Part shown: positions 1-9,809 of the stretch, piece after piece
Numbering within the stretch: the first letter of the stretch is position 1
Layout of the letters: every line of letters begins with the position of its first letter
From: Steinernema hermaphroditum
Taxonomy: Eukaryota; Nematoda; Chromadorea; Rhabditida; Steinernematidae
Length of the DNA stretch: 64,000 bases
Assembly (NCBI GenBank): GCA_030435675.1
Contig: CM059623.1
Location: 4,180,012 to 4,244,011 of the forward strand
Direction of reading: 5' to 3'
Program-made: the position numbers and the translations under genes
The notes under the pieces: generated by a model
What the model was told of the DNA's origin: nothing
Database searches by the model: none
What the model saw: the letters and a program-made list of their open reading frames with translations, nothing else

Positions 1-2
1 AG

Positions 3-131
3 CTGGAAGAGAAAAGGAAGTTGATAAAAGAAGAGGAATGGAAGGCCTTGGAACTGGAACTAGCGATTGAAGAGATGAAAAAGCAGCACGACGACTCTGA
101 TAGCGATTCTGGCATCAGTAGTCTATATTAA
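3..131 (+). CDS. 3' end of an unrecognised gene (charged C-terminus)
   Basis: The window opens inside an open frame that runs from base 3 to a TAA at 129-131 (42 residues). It is very rich in Glu and Lys, of the kind that forms a helix or coiled coil, and ends in an acidic Ser/Asp stretch followed by GISSLY. Of the three plus frames only this one stays open, and its composition is typical of coding sequence. I do not recognise the protein. The rest of the gene lies upstream of the window. An AATAAA at 588-593 is a possible but distant polyadenylation signal. Confidence 0.5.
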   Translation: MEEKRKLIKEEEWKALELELAIEEMKKQHDDSDSDSGISSLY

Positions 132-868
132 ACGGTGATGTTTTTTTCCTTTCAACGGTTATGGCATTTGACATAAGAACAGATACTACACTTGTGCCAA
201 TGAAGTGATGATAACCGTCTGTCAATTACTGATAGTTGCTTTTCAGAGCATCGAACGCGGACGACTAGGCAGCCGAAGACAACAGGGATGTGCAGCTGCA
301 AAGGTAAGCTTCAGAGTTTGCGCAAAATCCTCTTTTAGGCAGTAGTGCTGTCACAAATTCGAGTCGATAGAGCAAACTCTGGAGCTTACAAGGGGTGTGA
401 GGGGCCATGATGCGGCCTTTGATAGACACAGATACTACTACTTTGATCGGTGCCTAGGGGTTCGTGTTGCGAGTTCAGACACTTACACTTTGATCTTATG
501 AGAACGGTTGTCCTCGCTTTCGAGGTCTTCTCTGATGTTTATGCGATACTACACTTATGATCTTGGCTCGAATCCGCGTTGCGATTGAATAAACGGGTTA
601 TTCTGTAGCTGTGGCTCTTGTATTACGTTTGATTGAATGGGGATTTTTTTTGCTGCGTGGATTCAGATAAGAGGACACAGTATCATCACCAGAATTGGCA
701 GTCTCGGCTAGGCATGAAGTGTGATAATCATGCATGGAACTCTGACATCGCTTGATCCTTGATCGATCTTGAACTTTTACGCATATATGCACCTAATCGA
801 TGCGGAAGAAATGCACTATTCCCTTGTGCCTTTCTTCAACGACAAGAAACAACAACAACGTAACAAAT
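132..868. other. intergenic stretch, nothing recognised
   Basis: There is no conserved frame, RNA gene or long repeat here. It separates the 3' end of the first gene from the 3' end of RBFA, so the two genes converge. The only signal noted is an AATAAA on the plus strand at 588-593. Confidence 0.5.
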
Positions 869-1789
869 CTAGCCTGATGACACTTCTACGGCTTCTTCTA
901 GTTCTGGAGTCTTCTTTGGTTTCACCCATCTGGGAACGGCCTTCTCTCGCCGCTTCTTCGACTTCTCACTGCCAGGCGCTCCCGTGTCCGACATGGATCC
1001 TAGCACAGCACCAGTGCGACTCAGTGCTCGGTACTGCATTCCGTAATCGGCTTGGAGGAATAGCTGATTCATCTCTTCTTGCATAAGATGCGTTCTGTCC
1101 GCGACGAACTTGAGCGGTGGAATCGTGGCGTTGTACATGGAGAGCGAGAGGTCGTGCCTCAGAGACTTTGATGCTTCGTCGAGCGTTTTCTGCACATCCT
1201 GGAAAGGGAAAGAAAGCACTTCTCAAGAACTTGTACCAAAAAAGCTAACTAGGTCAGTTTCGTTGCCTCGACTCTTCCATCTGACCTCCAGTTCTGTCAT
1301 GTTCGAATTCACGGACACCTAAAGACAAGGCGCATAAGTCAGTACTCAACGTCTACGCAAAATCTGCGCCAATACGGTATTTATCTCACTTACAGCGACG
1401 ATCTCCAGTCGGAGAGGTGTGACACGTTCATTCTCACTGAAGAGACCCAACAGCTTCTCCGTGTATATTTCCGAAAGCTGCTTTCGCTTCTTCGCATCGA
1501 GTCTCCGTTGTTTCCCTGCGCCGCCAGTCAAAATCAGTATCTGCAAGGATCACTTCAGATACTGCAAAGCCATGGCACAACAAACAGCATCTTCCAGCCC
1601 CATGTCGATTCCAAAGCGATTGTTCATCTGCCTCGTAAAAACACGCTTGTTGCTGAGTTCGTAACGCCACGCACTCTTCGGCATCACAGCATTTCCACTT
1701 CCTCTCCCCGTCTTTCGTGAAGCAAACGCCACGGGAACGATTCGGCTCACGGACGGCGACGTTAGATTGAAGCAGCGTAACGGTAACAT
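869..1789 (-). CDS. RBFA: mitochondrial ribosome-binding factor A (RBFA)
   Basis: Inferred exons on the minus strand are 1586-1789, 1394-1540, 1250-1318 and 869-1198, giving about 249 residues. The introns are 45, 75 and 51 bases. RBFA binds small-subunit rRNA and acts in late maturation of the small ribosomal subunit; the animal protein is mitochondrial. The last exon carries the family pattern: a helix starting DVQKTLDEASKSLRHDL, then PPLKFVADRTHLMQEEMNQL, matching the segment where RbfA proteins have 'P.L.FV.D'. Residues 70-115 match the first helix and strand of the KH-like fold. The N-terminus is basic and Ser/Arg-rich, as in a mitochondrial import signal. A splice acceptor (ATTTTCAG) abuts the ATG at 1789, suggesting trans-splicing. 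AUP1 ends 287 bases upstream on the same strand. The first intron has a GTTTGT donor; the first two boundaries are the least certain. Confidence 0.75.
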
Positions 1790-1798
1790 CTGAAAATG
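1790..1798 (-). promoter_or_regulatory. probable trans-splice acceptor of RBFA
   Basis: Read on the minus strand, CATTTTCAG ends directly at the RBFA start codon. No upstream coding exon is evident, so this looks like a spliced-leader acceptor that leaves essentially no 5' leader. Confidence 0.5.
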
Positions 1799-2006
1799 TC
1801 ATTTGAAATAGATGTTAGTAATAAGGGATTCAGCATAGAAATTCCCGAGTTAATCACGAGCGAGGTTAAATCAGAAGCGGAAAGGATCATCATAGTTCAT
1901 CATTAAATCAGGTGGACAAAAAAACACTGCAGGGAAAGCCTCAAAAACTCAGCGGTAGCCCCCACAACCGAACAGCGAGAAAACGCACCAAGCCAAAGAA
2001 AATAAC

Positions 2007-2012
2007 TTTATT
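2007..2012 (-). terminator. poly(A) signal of AUP1
   Basis: AATAAA on the minus strand lies 65 bases after the AUP1 stop and about 210 bases before the RBFA acceptor. This is the arrangement seen between consecutive cistrons of nematode operons. Confidence 0.5.
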
Positions 2013-2076
2013 ATTTACAACTAGAAGTGTAGTTAATTAAAGGTCAATCAGGCGAACCTCAAATGACTTTTGGTAT

Positions 2077-3533
2077 TTACAAATGCACTTCTTCGTCCAG
2101 TATCGAATCGTCATCGTCGTCATCGAAATACGTAGCTTGACTGAGCCTTTCGAGGTACCTGAAAGGAAGAAAAAAATGTGTAAATTCGAAAGGATACCTA
2201 CTTTTCACGGTTTCTCTCAATCATCGTCCATTTCCTTTCATCGTACAAAGCCCGGAAATCTGCTGGCGCGTTCTTCAGGGGAGCTGACGACGATGGATGC
2301 GAAAGACGAATGTCAACATTTTTCGAAGCCGTATCCAACCTCCCAGCCTTGATCCGATCTTCCGTAGTCTGTGGACTCTGCGTTCTCTGTAGGTCCTCAC
2401 GAATTACATGGATCCTGATTTGAGGGAACGCCTGCTTCACCCTCATCGCCCACTCATCTAGTTGTATAGTGCTGACTTTGCCTAAATTAATCATAAATAC
2501 TGGTACACGGCAGCGTTTACTCACCACCCTTCCTATGAGACTTATTCGAAGCCGCCAGTTCGCGTTCTTCACGTTCCCTCTCCAACTGCGCTTGACGTTG
2601 ATGTGCAGCGTCGACGACATCCTCGCAAGTTAGATTCGTGGCCGCGAAGCCCGAATACTCGGCCATGACTTTTGCTACCCGATTCGTGTATTCCACGATA
2701 GTTTCGTCCACTCGATCTCCAGCGCCTTCTTTGGCGAGCTTGCGATGAACGGGTGGGAGCCAATGGATCGACACGATGGTCATCGGCGCAAAAATGAAGT
2801 ACAGGATGTCGTGCCACCAGATGGAGCCGAGCGTCGACGGCGCCAGATCCGTGAAGAACAGCCGGTTGATTTTCAAGATAACAGGTTGCACAGAATCGGC
2901 CGCTTCAAAAGGCCAGGTGCTGAATTTCAAGAGACCGCGTTTTCCGCTGGTGACAGCGCCCTCGGGAAAAGCGAGGATCGGTGGCTGGGTCACATCACGG
3001 CACTTCCGACGGATCGTCTGCACCAGGCACTCTCGACCGTTACCAGCGCCCATATCGGTGTATCCTAGCACCCAGCGGAGGAAGCCCGGTATCTCCCAGG
3101 ATGACGGCAACAGGCACGGTTCGATGAGATCGATGGCGAGATGGTCAAGTGGAGTCACATGATTCGAAACAATCATCCGCGTTTTCCTGTCCCAGTGCTT
3201 CGCGGGTCCGGTATTGACCACATGCTGTAAAGATAGTACTGAAACGAAGAAACAGCTAAATTCAATACTTACAAGGCCAAGAACAAACATCGTCGCTCTA
3301 AGCACAACGCTCCGCAGCCAGTTCGTTTTTCTCAAGAGACACGCGACGAAGAACAGATGAAGACCGATGAAGAATCGGATCAGCCCAACGACGAATCCAA
3401 CGGGCGTATAGAGCATGAGCAAATAGCTCTGGAAGAAGGTCTTCGGATAGCGCTCCACGGTGCACAGATCTTCTACTCGCAGTCGGGCGACGTCGTGGTC
3501 GACGGTGTTCCCGTTTCCGTCCCGGGTGGCCAT
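2077..3533 (-). CDS. AUP1: AUP1, lipid-droplet/ER acyltransferase-like CUE protein
   Basis: Inferred exons on the minus strand are 3273-3533, 2525-3224, 2202-2481 and 2077-2158, giving about 440 residues, near the 410-476 known for animal AUP1. AUP1 sits in the ER and lipid-droplet membrane as a hairpin and recruits the E2 enzyme UBE2G2 for ER-associated degradation. Visible parts in order: a hydrophobic hairpin at about residues 33-87; an acyltransferase-like domain with an intact HX4D (H109 to D114, in SNHVTPLD) and FPEG at 173-176; a CUE domain in exon 3 (WAMRVKQAFPQIRIHVI and the helix after it); and a C-terminal helix around PADFRALYDERKW running into a Lys/Arg and acidic tail, where the E2-binding segment lies in AUP1. 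The acceptor TTTCAG lies 9 bases before the ATG. RBFA follows downstream on the same strand. Confidence 0.88.
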
Positions 3534-4508
3534 GTTCGAAGTCTGAAATGAGAGGACAAATCAATGCAGAGCCACGACAGATGAGCCTTCTAATTAGCAC
3601 CAACAGAACAAATTGCTAGCGAGCTGAACAGGCCAATTACACGACGAACATAAGAAAAAAATTACGCTCCAGTTCTAAAAAGACGAAGACAAAAAGAAAT
3701 GTCGTCCACGTGTCGCAGATCAAAAAGCGGCGTGGGCGAGTGGAAGTGAGCAAAAACAAATCGGAGATCACGTGCACTTGCAAAACTCGATCGGCACCGG
3801 TGAATAAAACAGCGTGATGGAGGTCAAAATCTAGGAGGATCGATCTGAAGAGGTAGGGCATACCTATATGTAGATAAAATCACAAATAACAGCTATCAAA
3901 AAACAAATATCACCACAAAAAAAATACCGAATTTTCGCCAGGCCGATGAAACAGAGCTCTGAAGAATCAATCATGTTGCAAACTGTACTTTAAGGTCTTC
4001 CAAATCGCATGCAAATTCTGCAATTCTATCCAATAGCATAGAAAAGAACACGCGAGAAAGAACACGCCCAATCACATTGATTACAACGAAATTTATTACA
4101 AAGTAGCTCAGGCATGCCAAGACACATCGGCTGCTATCAATAATGCAGCAAAAGTCGAGTAAAAAACCGAAAACAACAGCATTGACGAACAAATCCAACC
4201 AAATCGGTCGAAATTCGCCGCCACCGTTGCGTACCGTATCGTCCCACTTCTTCCAAATCCACGAAAATCGATATCGCGCGTCGGTTCGCATCGCTGCAAA
4301 CGGTTAACGTGCACGAAGAAGCAATAGCACACGCGGTTCGCACCCGGAAACGTCGAAGAAATGGAAGCGGGGGCACAAAAAGTGACAAAAGAGCCGAAAG
4401 CACTGGACTTTGCCCTATGATGTGAAGTGTATCACAGGTCCCGCGGGGCGTCTCGACGAAGGATGGATGAGAAGAGCCGATCACCCCTAAGCAGATGAAA
4501 TCGTTGTT
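3534..4508. other. region upstream of AUP1, nothing recognised
   Basis: This is partly AT-rich (3880-4150). Hydrophobic frames on the minus strand between 3970 and 4330 have no family signature and look like composition effects. It presumably holds the AUP1 promoter, but no motif could be singled out. Confidence 0.4.
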
Positions 4509-4832
4509 GAGACATTTGAGTCCCGACACATGAGTCCCGGACATTTGAGTCCCGGCACTTGAGCCCCGGACATTTCAGTCCCAGACAGTTGATTCCCGGC
4601 ACTTGAGTCCGAGACATTTGAGTCCCAGACATTTGAGTCCCGGACATTTGAGTCCCGGACACAGAGCTCCGACGAAACGTTTGAGTCGTAGTTGATTTTT
4701 TCTTACTTGCTCACCAATTTGTTACTTCATAATTCACGTTTGACGTTTCTGTCGTTTGCAAATGTTACCGTTTCGCCGGAGCTCTGTGTCCGGGACTCAA
4801 ATGTCTGGGACTCAAATGTCTGGGACTCAATC
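4509..4832. repeat. 15-bp tandem array arranged as a foldback (inverted) repeat
   Basis: The left arm (4509-4662) is about ten variants of a 15-bp unit, consensus GACATTTGAGTCCCG. The right arm (about 4764-4832) carries the same unit reversed, as GGGACTCAAATGTCT. The arms meet around a 28-base inverted core (GTCCCGGACACAGAGCTCCG then ACGAAACG) that matches its complement at 27 of 28 positions. The spacer of about 100 bases is AT-rich. Because 15 is a multiple of three, frames through the array read as repeated MSGTQ, which is not evidence for a gene. Confidence 0.75.
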
Positions 4833-4856
4833 CAGCTATGGTCCCAAAAGCCCGTT

Positions 4857-5316
4857 TGCTTATACGCCTGACCATGTAAACACCCTTCGAAGGTTCAAAA
4901 CAGTGCTACAGTCTGTTGTCACCATATTTTTTTTTAAAGAAAACCATGTCGACATTTTGTTGCCAGTACGGGAACGAACTCTTTCTGCTTATCCTTCCTG
5001 AATTTCGAAAAGTTCGACCGCTCCTCTTGGAGATAAGTCGGCTCTCTAGAGTGAAGAAGGGACAAATCAAGGTTCTTCGCAAGCAGATGTCGAAAGTCCA
5101 CGAAGGTTTTATGCTTGAACTGGTCAGTCTTTGTTGTATGCCTTTGCCAACTGTCGCAGGATGCGAGTTGAAGAAAGTCGAACCCGGACATAGATCATGG
5201 CAACCGAAAACAGTAGTACGACCAGATGGACAGCTGGCTGCATTCGGAAAGTTGAATATTGTCACTTGAACGTAGCTATCGAACGGGGTTTACATGGCCA
5301 GATGTGCGTATAAGCA
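4857..5316. mobile_element. inverted-repeat element (MITE-like)
   Basis: TGCTTATACGC then CCATGTAAAC at 4857-4882 recurs in inverted orientation at 5288-5316, with a 4-base gap in one arm and an 8-base gap in the other. The 460-bp unit has no recognisable transposase. Short frames inside it, on both strands, have no family signature. It abuts the foldback array on its left, and the two may be parts of one compound element. Confidence 0.5.
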
Positions 5317-6288
5317 GGCGCGCTCTTGGCATTGACGTTCACTAATGTAGGCCTTCCACTGAGCCGATTTTCAACTTACACTTCGGAAGGTTCCCTTGCA
5401 AACAAGGAGCCTCTTTTGGGCCTGTAGAAGAAAGTCTACAACTGGTATTGTGCAAACACCATGGGCGGATAAACCACAACAATGATTATCCGGTTAACCA
5501 GCGGTAATGTGTCACCCGGTGATAATAGAATTTAAAAAATACGACGTCAAAACCGGTCGAAGCGGCAATCAGTTCAATTATATATTGCCATTCCTGTAGT
5601 GCGCATTTCAGTACTCATACCCACATATTTGCTCTAATCTACCACCAAAATCCATTATTTCTAACCCAAGAGACAATGACAAACTTCTTCCTCATTAATC
5701 ATGTTTGTATTCGGGCCCATAAGTGATCAATTTCCTTCAAAACCCATACATAAAATGCTATAGTATAAGGGATCGTCGAACATACACGCTTCTTGCGGCT
5801 GTTTTCCTTGTGAACCTTGACAAATGTATCATTTTCCAATGGCAGCACTTTCAGCCGATAATCGTGCTTTTCCTTTGTGTCGTATTTTGGGTCCAACCCT
5901 CAATTATCGCGTAAAATCGATGAACTCTTATTCTTATTGGTGTTGCGAATTCCGTTGGCGCTTTTCCACAAATAGAGTTGTTTAGCGGTCCTCCAAAATG
6001 AATCAGTCGCTAGCAGGTGAAGTCTCCGTTTTAATGAAAGGTACAGCCCCATTACGAATCGAATTACGAATGTGCTTTCTAGTGCGCAGCTTTTCGAATC
6101 GGAGTTACTCACACGGTGAGTTCTTGTATTTTGAGTGTTTGACGGAAACAATGCAGATGTTCTGAAACAAGCCCGATCTTACATGAACAGGTTACAGATG
6201 CCCAAAAAAAATTATTTTCACTGTTTGTTTCCATAATTGCTAGAGGTTGGCCACTGATTTGATGGAATTTCGCTGACCTTTCGTTTAA
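5317..6288. other. non-coding stretch, nothing recognised
   Basis: No convincing exon or RNA gene was seen. The first exon of the STUM-like gene could lie here or just after, but I could not identify it. Confidence 0.4.
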
Positions 6289-6660
6289 CTGACGTTTCAA
6301 AGGGTCTATCTTGTGAAAAGCCAGTGAAAGATTCGTCGTAGCTTACTTCAAAGACTTTTCACAGTTTGTTTCTGTGACTTTTCAGAGCAAGATAGACCCT
6401 TTGAAACGTCAGTGAAACAAACTGTGAAATGTCAGTGAAACAAACTGTGAAAAGCCAATGAAAGATTCGTCGTAGCTTACTTCAAAGACTTTTCACAGTT
6501 TGTTTCAGTGACTTTTCAGAGCAAGATAGGCCCTTTGAAACGTCAGTGAAACAAACTGTGAAATGTCAGTGAAACAAACTGTGAAAAATCAGTGAAAGAC
6601 TCGTCGTAGCCTACTTCAAAGAATTTTCACAGTTTGCTTCAGTGATTCCACAGTTTATTT
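6289..6660. repeat. 134-bp tandem repeat with internal inverted repeats
   Basis: Units begin at 6321, 6455 and 6589 (each exactly 134 bases apart); the last is partial. Each unit contains GAAAGATTCGTCGTAGCTTA, then TTTTCACAGTTTGTTTC and, further on, its complement GAAACAAACTGTGAAA, so every unit can fold back on itself. A 25-base segment at 6289-6313 is repeated as its exact complement at 6388-6413. Inside the unit a shorter 20-bp module (GTCAGTGAAACAAACTGTGA) is itself duplicated. Confidence 0.8.
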
Positions 6661-6840
6661 CACACTTTGATTGTAGAAATCAAAAGAAACTGTAGAAATC
6701 ACTAATGTAATCTGTGGCACGAACAGTTCACAAAAACAAAATTTTCTGAAAGTGAACGATTCAATGTGATTGACACCTGTTAACACATCTGAAAATAATC
6801 TCAAACCTTGTAATCAGTTTTTTTGGACACATTTGTCCAG

Positions 6841-8253
6841 GATCCTTTCATTATAAGGGACCTGTTCACAGATAAAGAATCTGCACGCAATGATCCACGA
6901 GGATGGAAGCTCGTCCAAAAGTCTCTCCCGAAAATAACCGAGTATGGAAGAAACGAGGGTATCTTGCAATTAAGAGAGCAGGTGGGTCATTCTAAGGCTA
7001 TCTCCGTGATGGTTGCATATTTGAGAACACCTCGGCCGTCAACATTTCCGGCATTACCGACGTCGTTCTTGCGGCACAGGGAGAAGCGCAGACTGTAAAA
7101 GAGCAGAGGAATGGCGAGAAAGTACTTCTGCCAACCAGTAGCGACTGTATCTACTCCTGAAACCACTTGATCTTTAGGTGACATCACCCTTATGCATGAA
7201 GCCATTCCGTTCCTGCCCGTTCCTGCAGCGATTCTATGCTTGGTGCTTAATATATTCCTTCCAGGCTCCGGTAGACCTCGGATGGCCTGCGTATTTTAAG
7301 GGTCATTTCGTTCAGGCACAATTATCAGCGGCTTCAGCGCTCTCTGCATGGGCCAACCGAGAATAAATTTCAAAGAAGGTCGCAAGATAGCGACACTCAT
7401 CGTCAATTTACTCGTGGGAATCAGTCAATTCTTCACTATAACCTTCTTGTTCGTCGGATGGTTCTGGTCGATTGCGTGGGGAAATCTTATCATTATTCAT
7501 TCAAGTAAGCTTCGCGTCCCTATCTTTTTCATTTCAATATATGGAAGACAGATTGGAACGGATAAGCTCGGTTGAATTTTCGTTTCTTGAGGCCGATCAT
7601 TGGGCATTCAGCCTCATTTTTTTGAGTCTTTTCATATGAGACCAATGGGGTCTCTAGGAACCCAGTCGGCATAAAGCCGTTACAACCGTCCCCCGTTTTT
7701 CCAGGATTAGAACAGTCCCTTTTGAGATTTTTGCCATCCCCTGTGGAATTTTACCGTCCCGGCCGTCCCCTTGGGATCTAAACCGTCCCGGATGTGCTAC
7801 TCACTGCTGAGCTCATTTCTGCGAAAATCCCGTCATAGGGGTCACTTTTAGTTTCGACGCACTAGGAGACGATGATGATTATGATTTTAGTTTTTGGTGA
7901 TCCTGGTTCGGACGGCTCATTCCTGAGGGGATCGTTGAAAGCAATGGGGGACGGTTGAAACAGATTTATGCTCCCAGACCATTCTTCGAGTCTTATCATG
8001 TTTTTTTCTATTACTTCACTAAATACTTCCCCCATAATAGAGTACTTATCAGTGATTTCAATGACGAAGTGATTCGTTTTCAGTGCAATACCGAGAAGCA
8101 CTGCAAGCAAGACGCCAAGAAGTCGTCGCTACCGCCGCCATCGAGGCGCTCACCAAAGATTCCATCCTGCACAGACGCGACGTGAAGACGCTCTTAAAGG
8201 AGATGAAAGTTCAAGGAAAGGAGGCGAAAGAAAAGACGAGGGAAAAAGCGTAA
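6841..8253 (+). CDS. STUM: STUM/SPEC3-family membrane protein (5' end not found)
   Basis: Inferred exons are 6841-6981, 7026-7137, 7178-7270, 7316-7504 and 8084-8253, all phase-compatible; introns are 44, 40, 45 and 579 bases. At least 234 residues are visible. The family pattern is clear from exon 3 on: a first hydrophobic segment (HEAIPFLPVPAAILCLVLN), the turn NIFLPGSGTIISGFSALC, then MGQPR, then a second hydrophobic segment ending FLFVGWFWSIAWG. In fly Stum, a protein of this family, mutation abolishes mechanical sensing in dendrites of proprioceptive neurons. The C-terminus is a charged helix (QYREALQARRQEVV onwards) ending KEKTREKA. No ATG lies in frame in the first visible exon, so at least one upstream exon is missing from this model. 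The last intron contains an inverted-repeat element. Confidence 0.75.
7677..7963. mobile_element. inverted-repeat element inside the STUM-like gene
   Basis: TTACAACCGTCCCCCGTT near 7680-7697 is matched in reverse by AATGGGGGACGGTTGAAA at 7943-7960. Between them CCGTCCC recurs several times. It has no coding capacity and lies wholly within the last intron of the STUM-like gene. Confidence 0.5.
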
Positions 8254-8659
8254 GAGTGATACATTTACGAATGACCTTTATACAGCTCTGAAAAGACGCG
8301 TATATCACATTTATGGAAAGAAAGGTCGAACATTTAAAACACCACAGAACTACGCGTTAACTTAAAAACTAGAAATCGGCATAGGGTGTCGTTGAGGGCT
8401 GTATTTTGGAACTGTGTCGTGGAAAACGACCGGTCGACTGGGGTTCGTCTTCATTAACAACAACTGAGACATCCTTTGTGTTCACAATCGTAGAGACAAA
8501 AGGGCGACTAGACTGACGGAAGAGACAACTATTCTACAGGAATGATTTTCATATAGCTGAACCTTGACGTGATCTAGTGCGCCACGGCCCAGATGAAGAG
8601 ATACAGAGTAAAGTTCACACCATTACAAACACTCGCTTTTCAAAAAGCATTTAGAGATT

Positions 8660-9809
8660 TTAAAACACCACAGGGAAAAAGCACTTTTCACTGCCGTGCG
8701 GACTGTTTTCAATGGAAGCAACGGTGCTGGCAACCTTCACAACATCCTTCTTCGGCTTCAGCTTGTAGAGAGTAAAGACGGAGGCGATAAGCACACTAAG
8801 GGAGTACATTGGTTCGCTGAACATTATTCCACGGGTAGAAACAACATCATTCTTTTGTCCCGCCGCAATCATCGTTGCGATGCAGATTGCAGCATTCGGA
8901 ATTGTGCACAATAACAAGTGGCACGTTGTTTGGCAGACGACGATCTGGTTGGTCTGAAAAGGAACTGAATTATGCAGGTCCTGGAGGCTGGACAGTTGGA
9001 TTAGGCTTCGTGAAGACGGAGATAGCCCGATTGCTTGTGGTTGATGCATCAAACACGTCAGATCTTGTTTGAGTCATTAATTAGAAGAATGAATAATAAC
9101 TAGGTAAAATATTAAGCCATCAGAATAGCCCGCCAGATTTGATGCATTGAACCAATAGAGAAAACCAAAAAAAGGCACTCACGTGATTGTGCTGTTGATC
9201 ATTAGAGACACTTTTCTTGGCATGATTCCGAAATTTGACTAGGAAGACCATGTAGAGCACTGCCTCGACCACAAGGGTGAAAGAGAGAAGAAAGAATTTG
9301 AGCGCATTGTGAACACTGACGATGGCCGAAGAGTACTTCGCAAAGACCACAACGAGAAAAAGGAAGCCGAGGAGGACAGTGTTGATAAGACAGGATATGA
9401 CGCTGAGGATCAGGCTGAAGTTGTGGGCACTGTATTTCAGTTGTAGAAACATAATAAGGACTCTGTCCAGAGCCAAGAACACTCCACTGCTCGAGACGAT
9501 CTGCTGTGCAAAGTACGGTGGCAGACCGGCAAGCCATATTAGTTCTGAGTACTTTGCAAAGAGGACCTTTCTCTCTTCCCAGGGAAGGACCCGCAGGATT
9601 GTGGAAGGTATGTAGAGCAAGCCGAAGCAGATAAAGGTGACCAGCAGCATGAATAGCATTCCAAAGCGAGATTTTTTAGATGAGCGCTTTAAATGGAACA
9701 AGAGCGAAAGAGAGTTGAGAACTACGGTCGCTATGGCGCAGAACCCATCGAAGTATTGGTCGAAATCATAGAGTGTTTGGTAGAAGCCTACAGCTCCAGG
9801 TTGAGCCAT
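8660..9809 (-). CDS. seven-transmembrane chemoreceptor-like protein
   Basis: Two inferred exons on the minus strand, 9183-9809 and 8660-8953, join in phase across a 229-base intron to give 306 residues, the usual length for nematode serpentine receptors. Hydrophobic segments follow one another at about residues 22-38, 50-70, 95-115, 130-155, 165-190, 212-235 and 250-275. The last two are in exon 2, which opens with TNQIVVCQTTCHLLLCTIPN, a typical sixth-helix segment. SSGVFLALDRVLIMF near the third helix resembles the LDR segment of rhodopsin-like nematode families such as Srbc, but I cannot assign the family firmly. A CCCCAG sits just before the ATG. Such receptors usually act in ciliated sensory neurons. 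Confidence 0.65.

Noticed and set aside
1541..1562. A 22-base intron in RBFA
   Set aside because: GT..AG ends exist but 22 bases is too short and breaks the frame; a 45-base intron with a GTTTGT donor keeps it.
3971..4332. Hydrophobic minus-strand frame that looks like a membrane protein
   Set aside because: AT-rich composition gives Phe/Leu/Val-rich frames here; no family resemblance and no splice context linking it to AUP1.
4432..5001. Open frames reading as MSGTQ repeats on both strands
   Set aside because: They are simply the 15-bp tandem unit read in frame; no start context, no flanking exon and no protein-like ends.
4857..5316. CRISPR array or bacterial-type repeats
   Set aside because: Repeats here are inverted or tandem without unique spacers of regular length, and the window is clearly spliced eukaryotic DNA.
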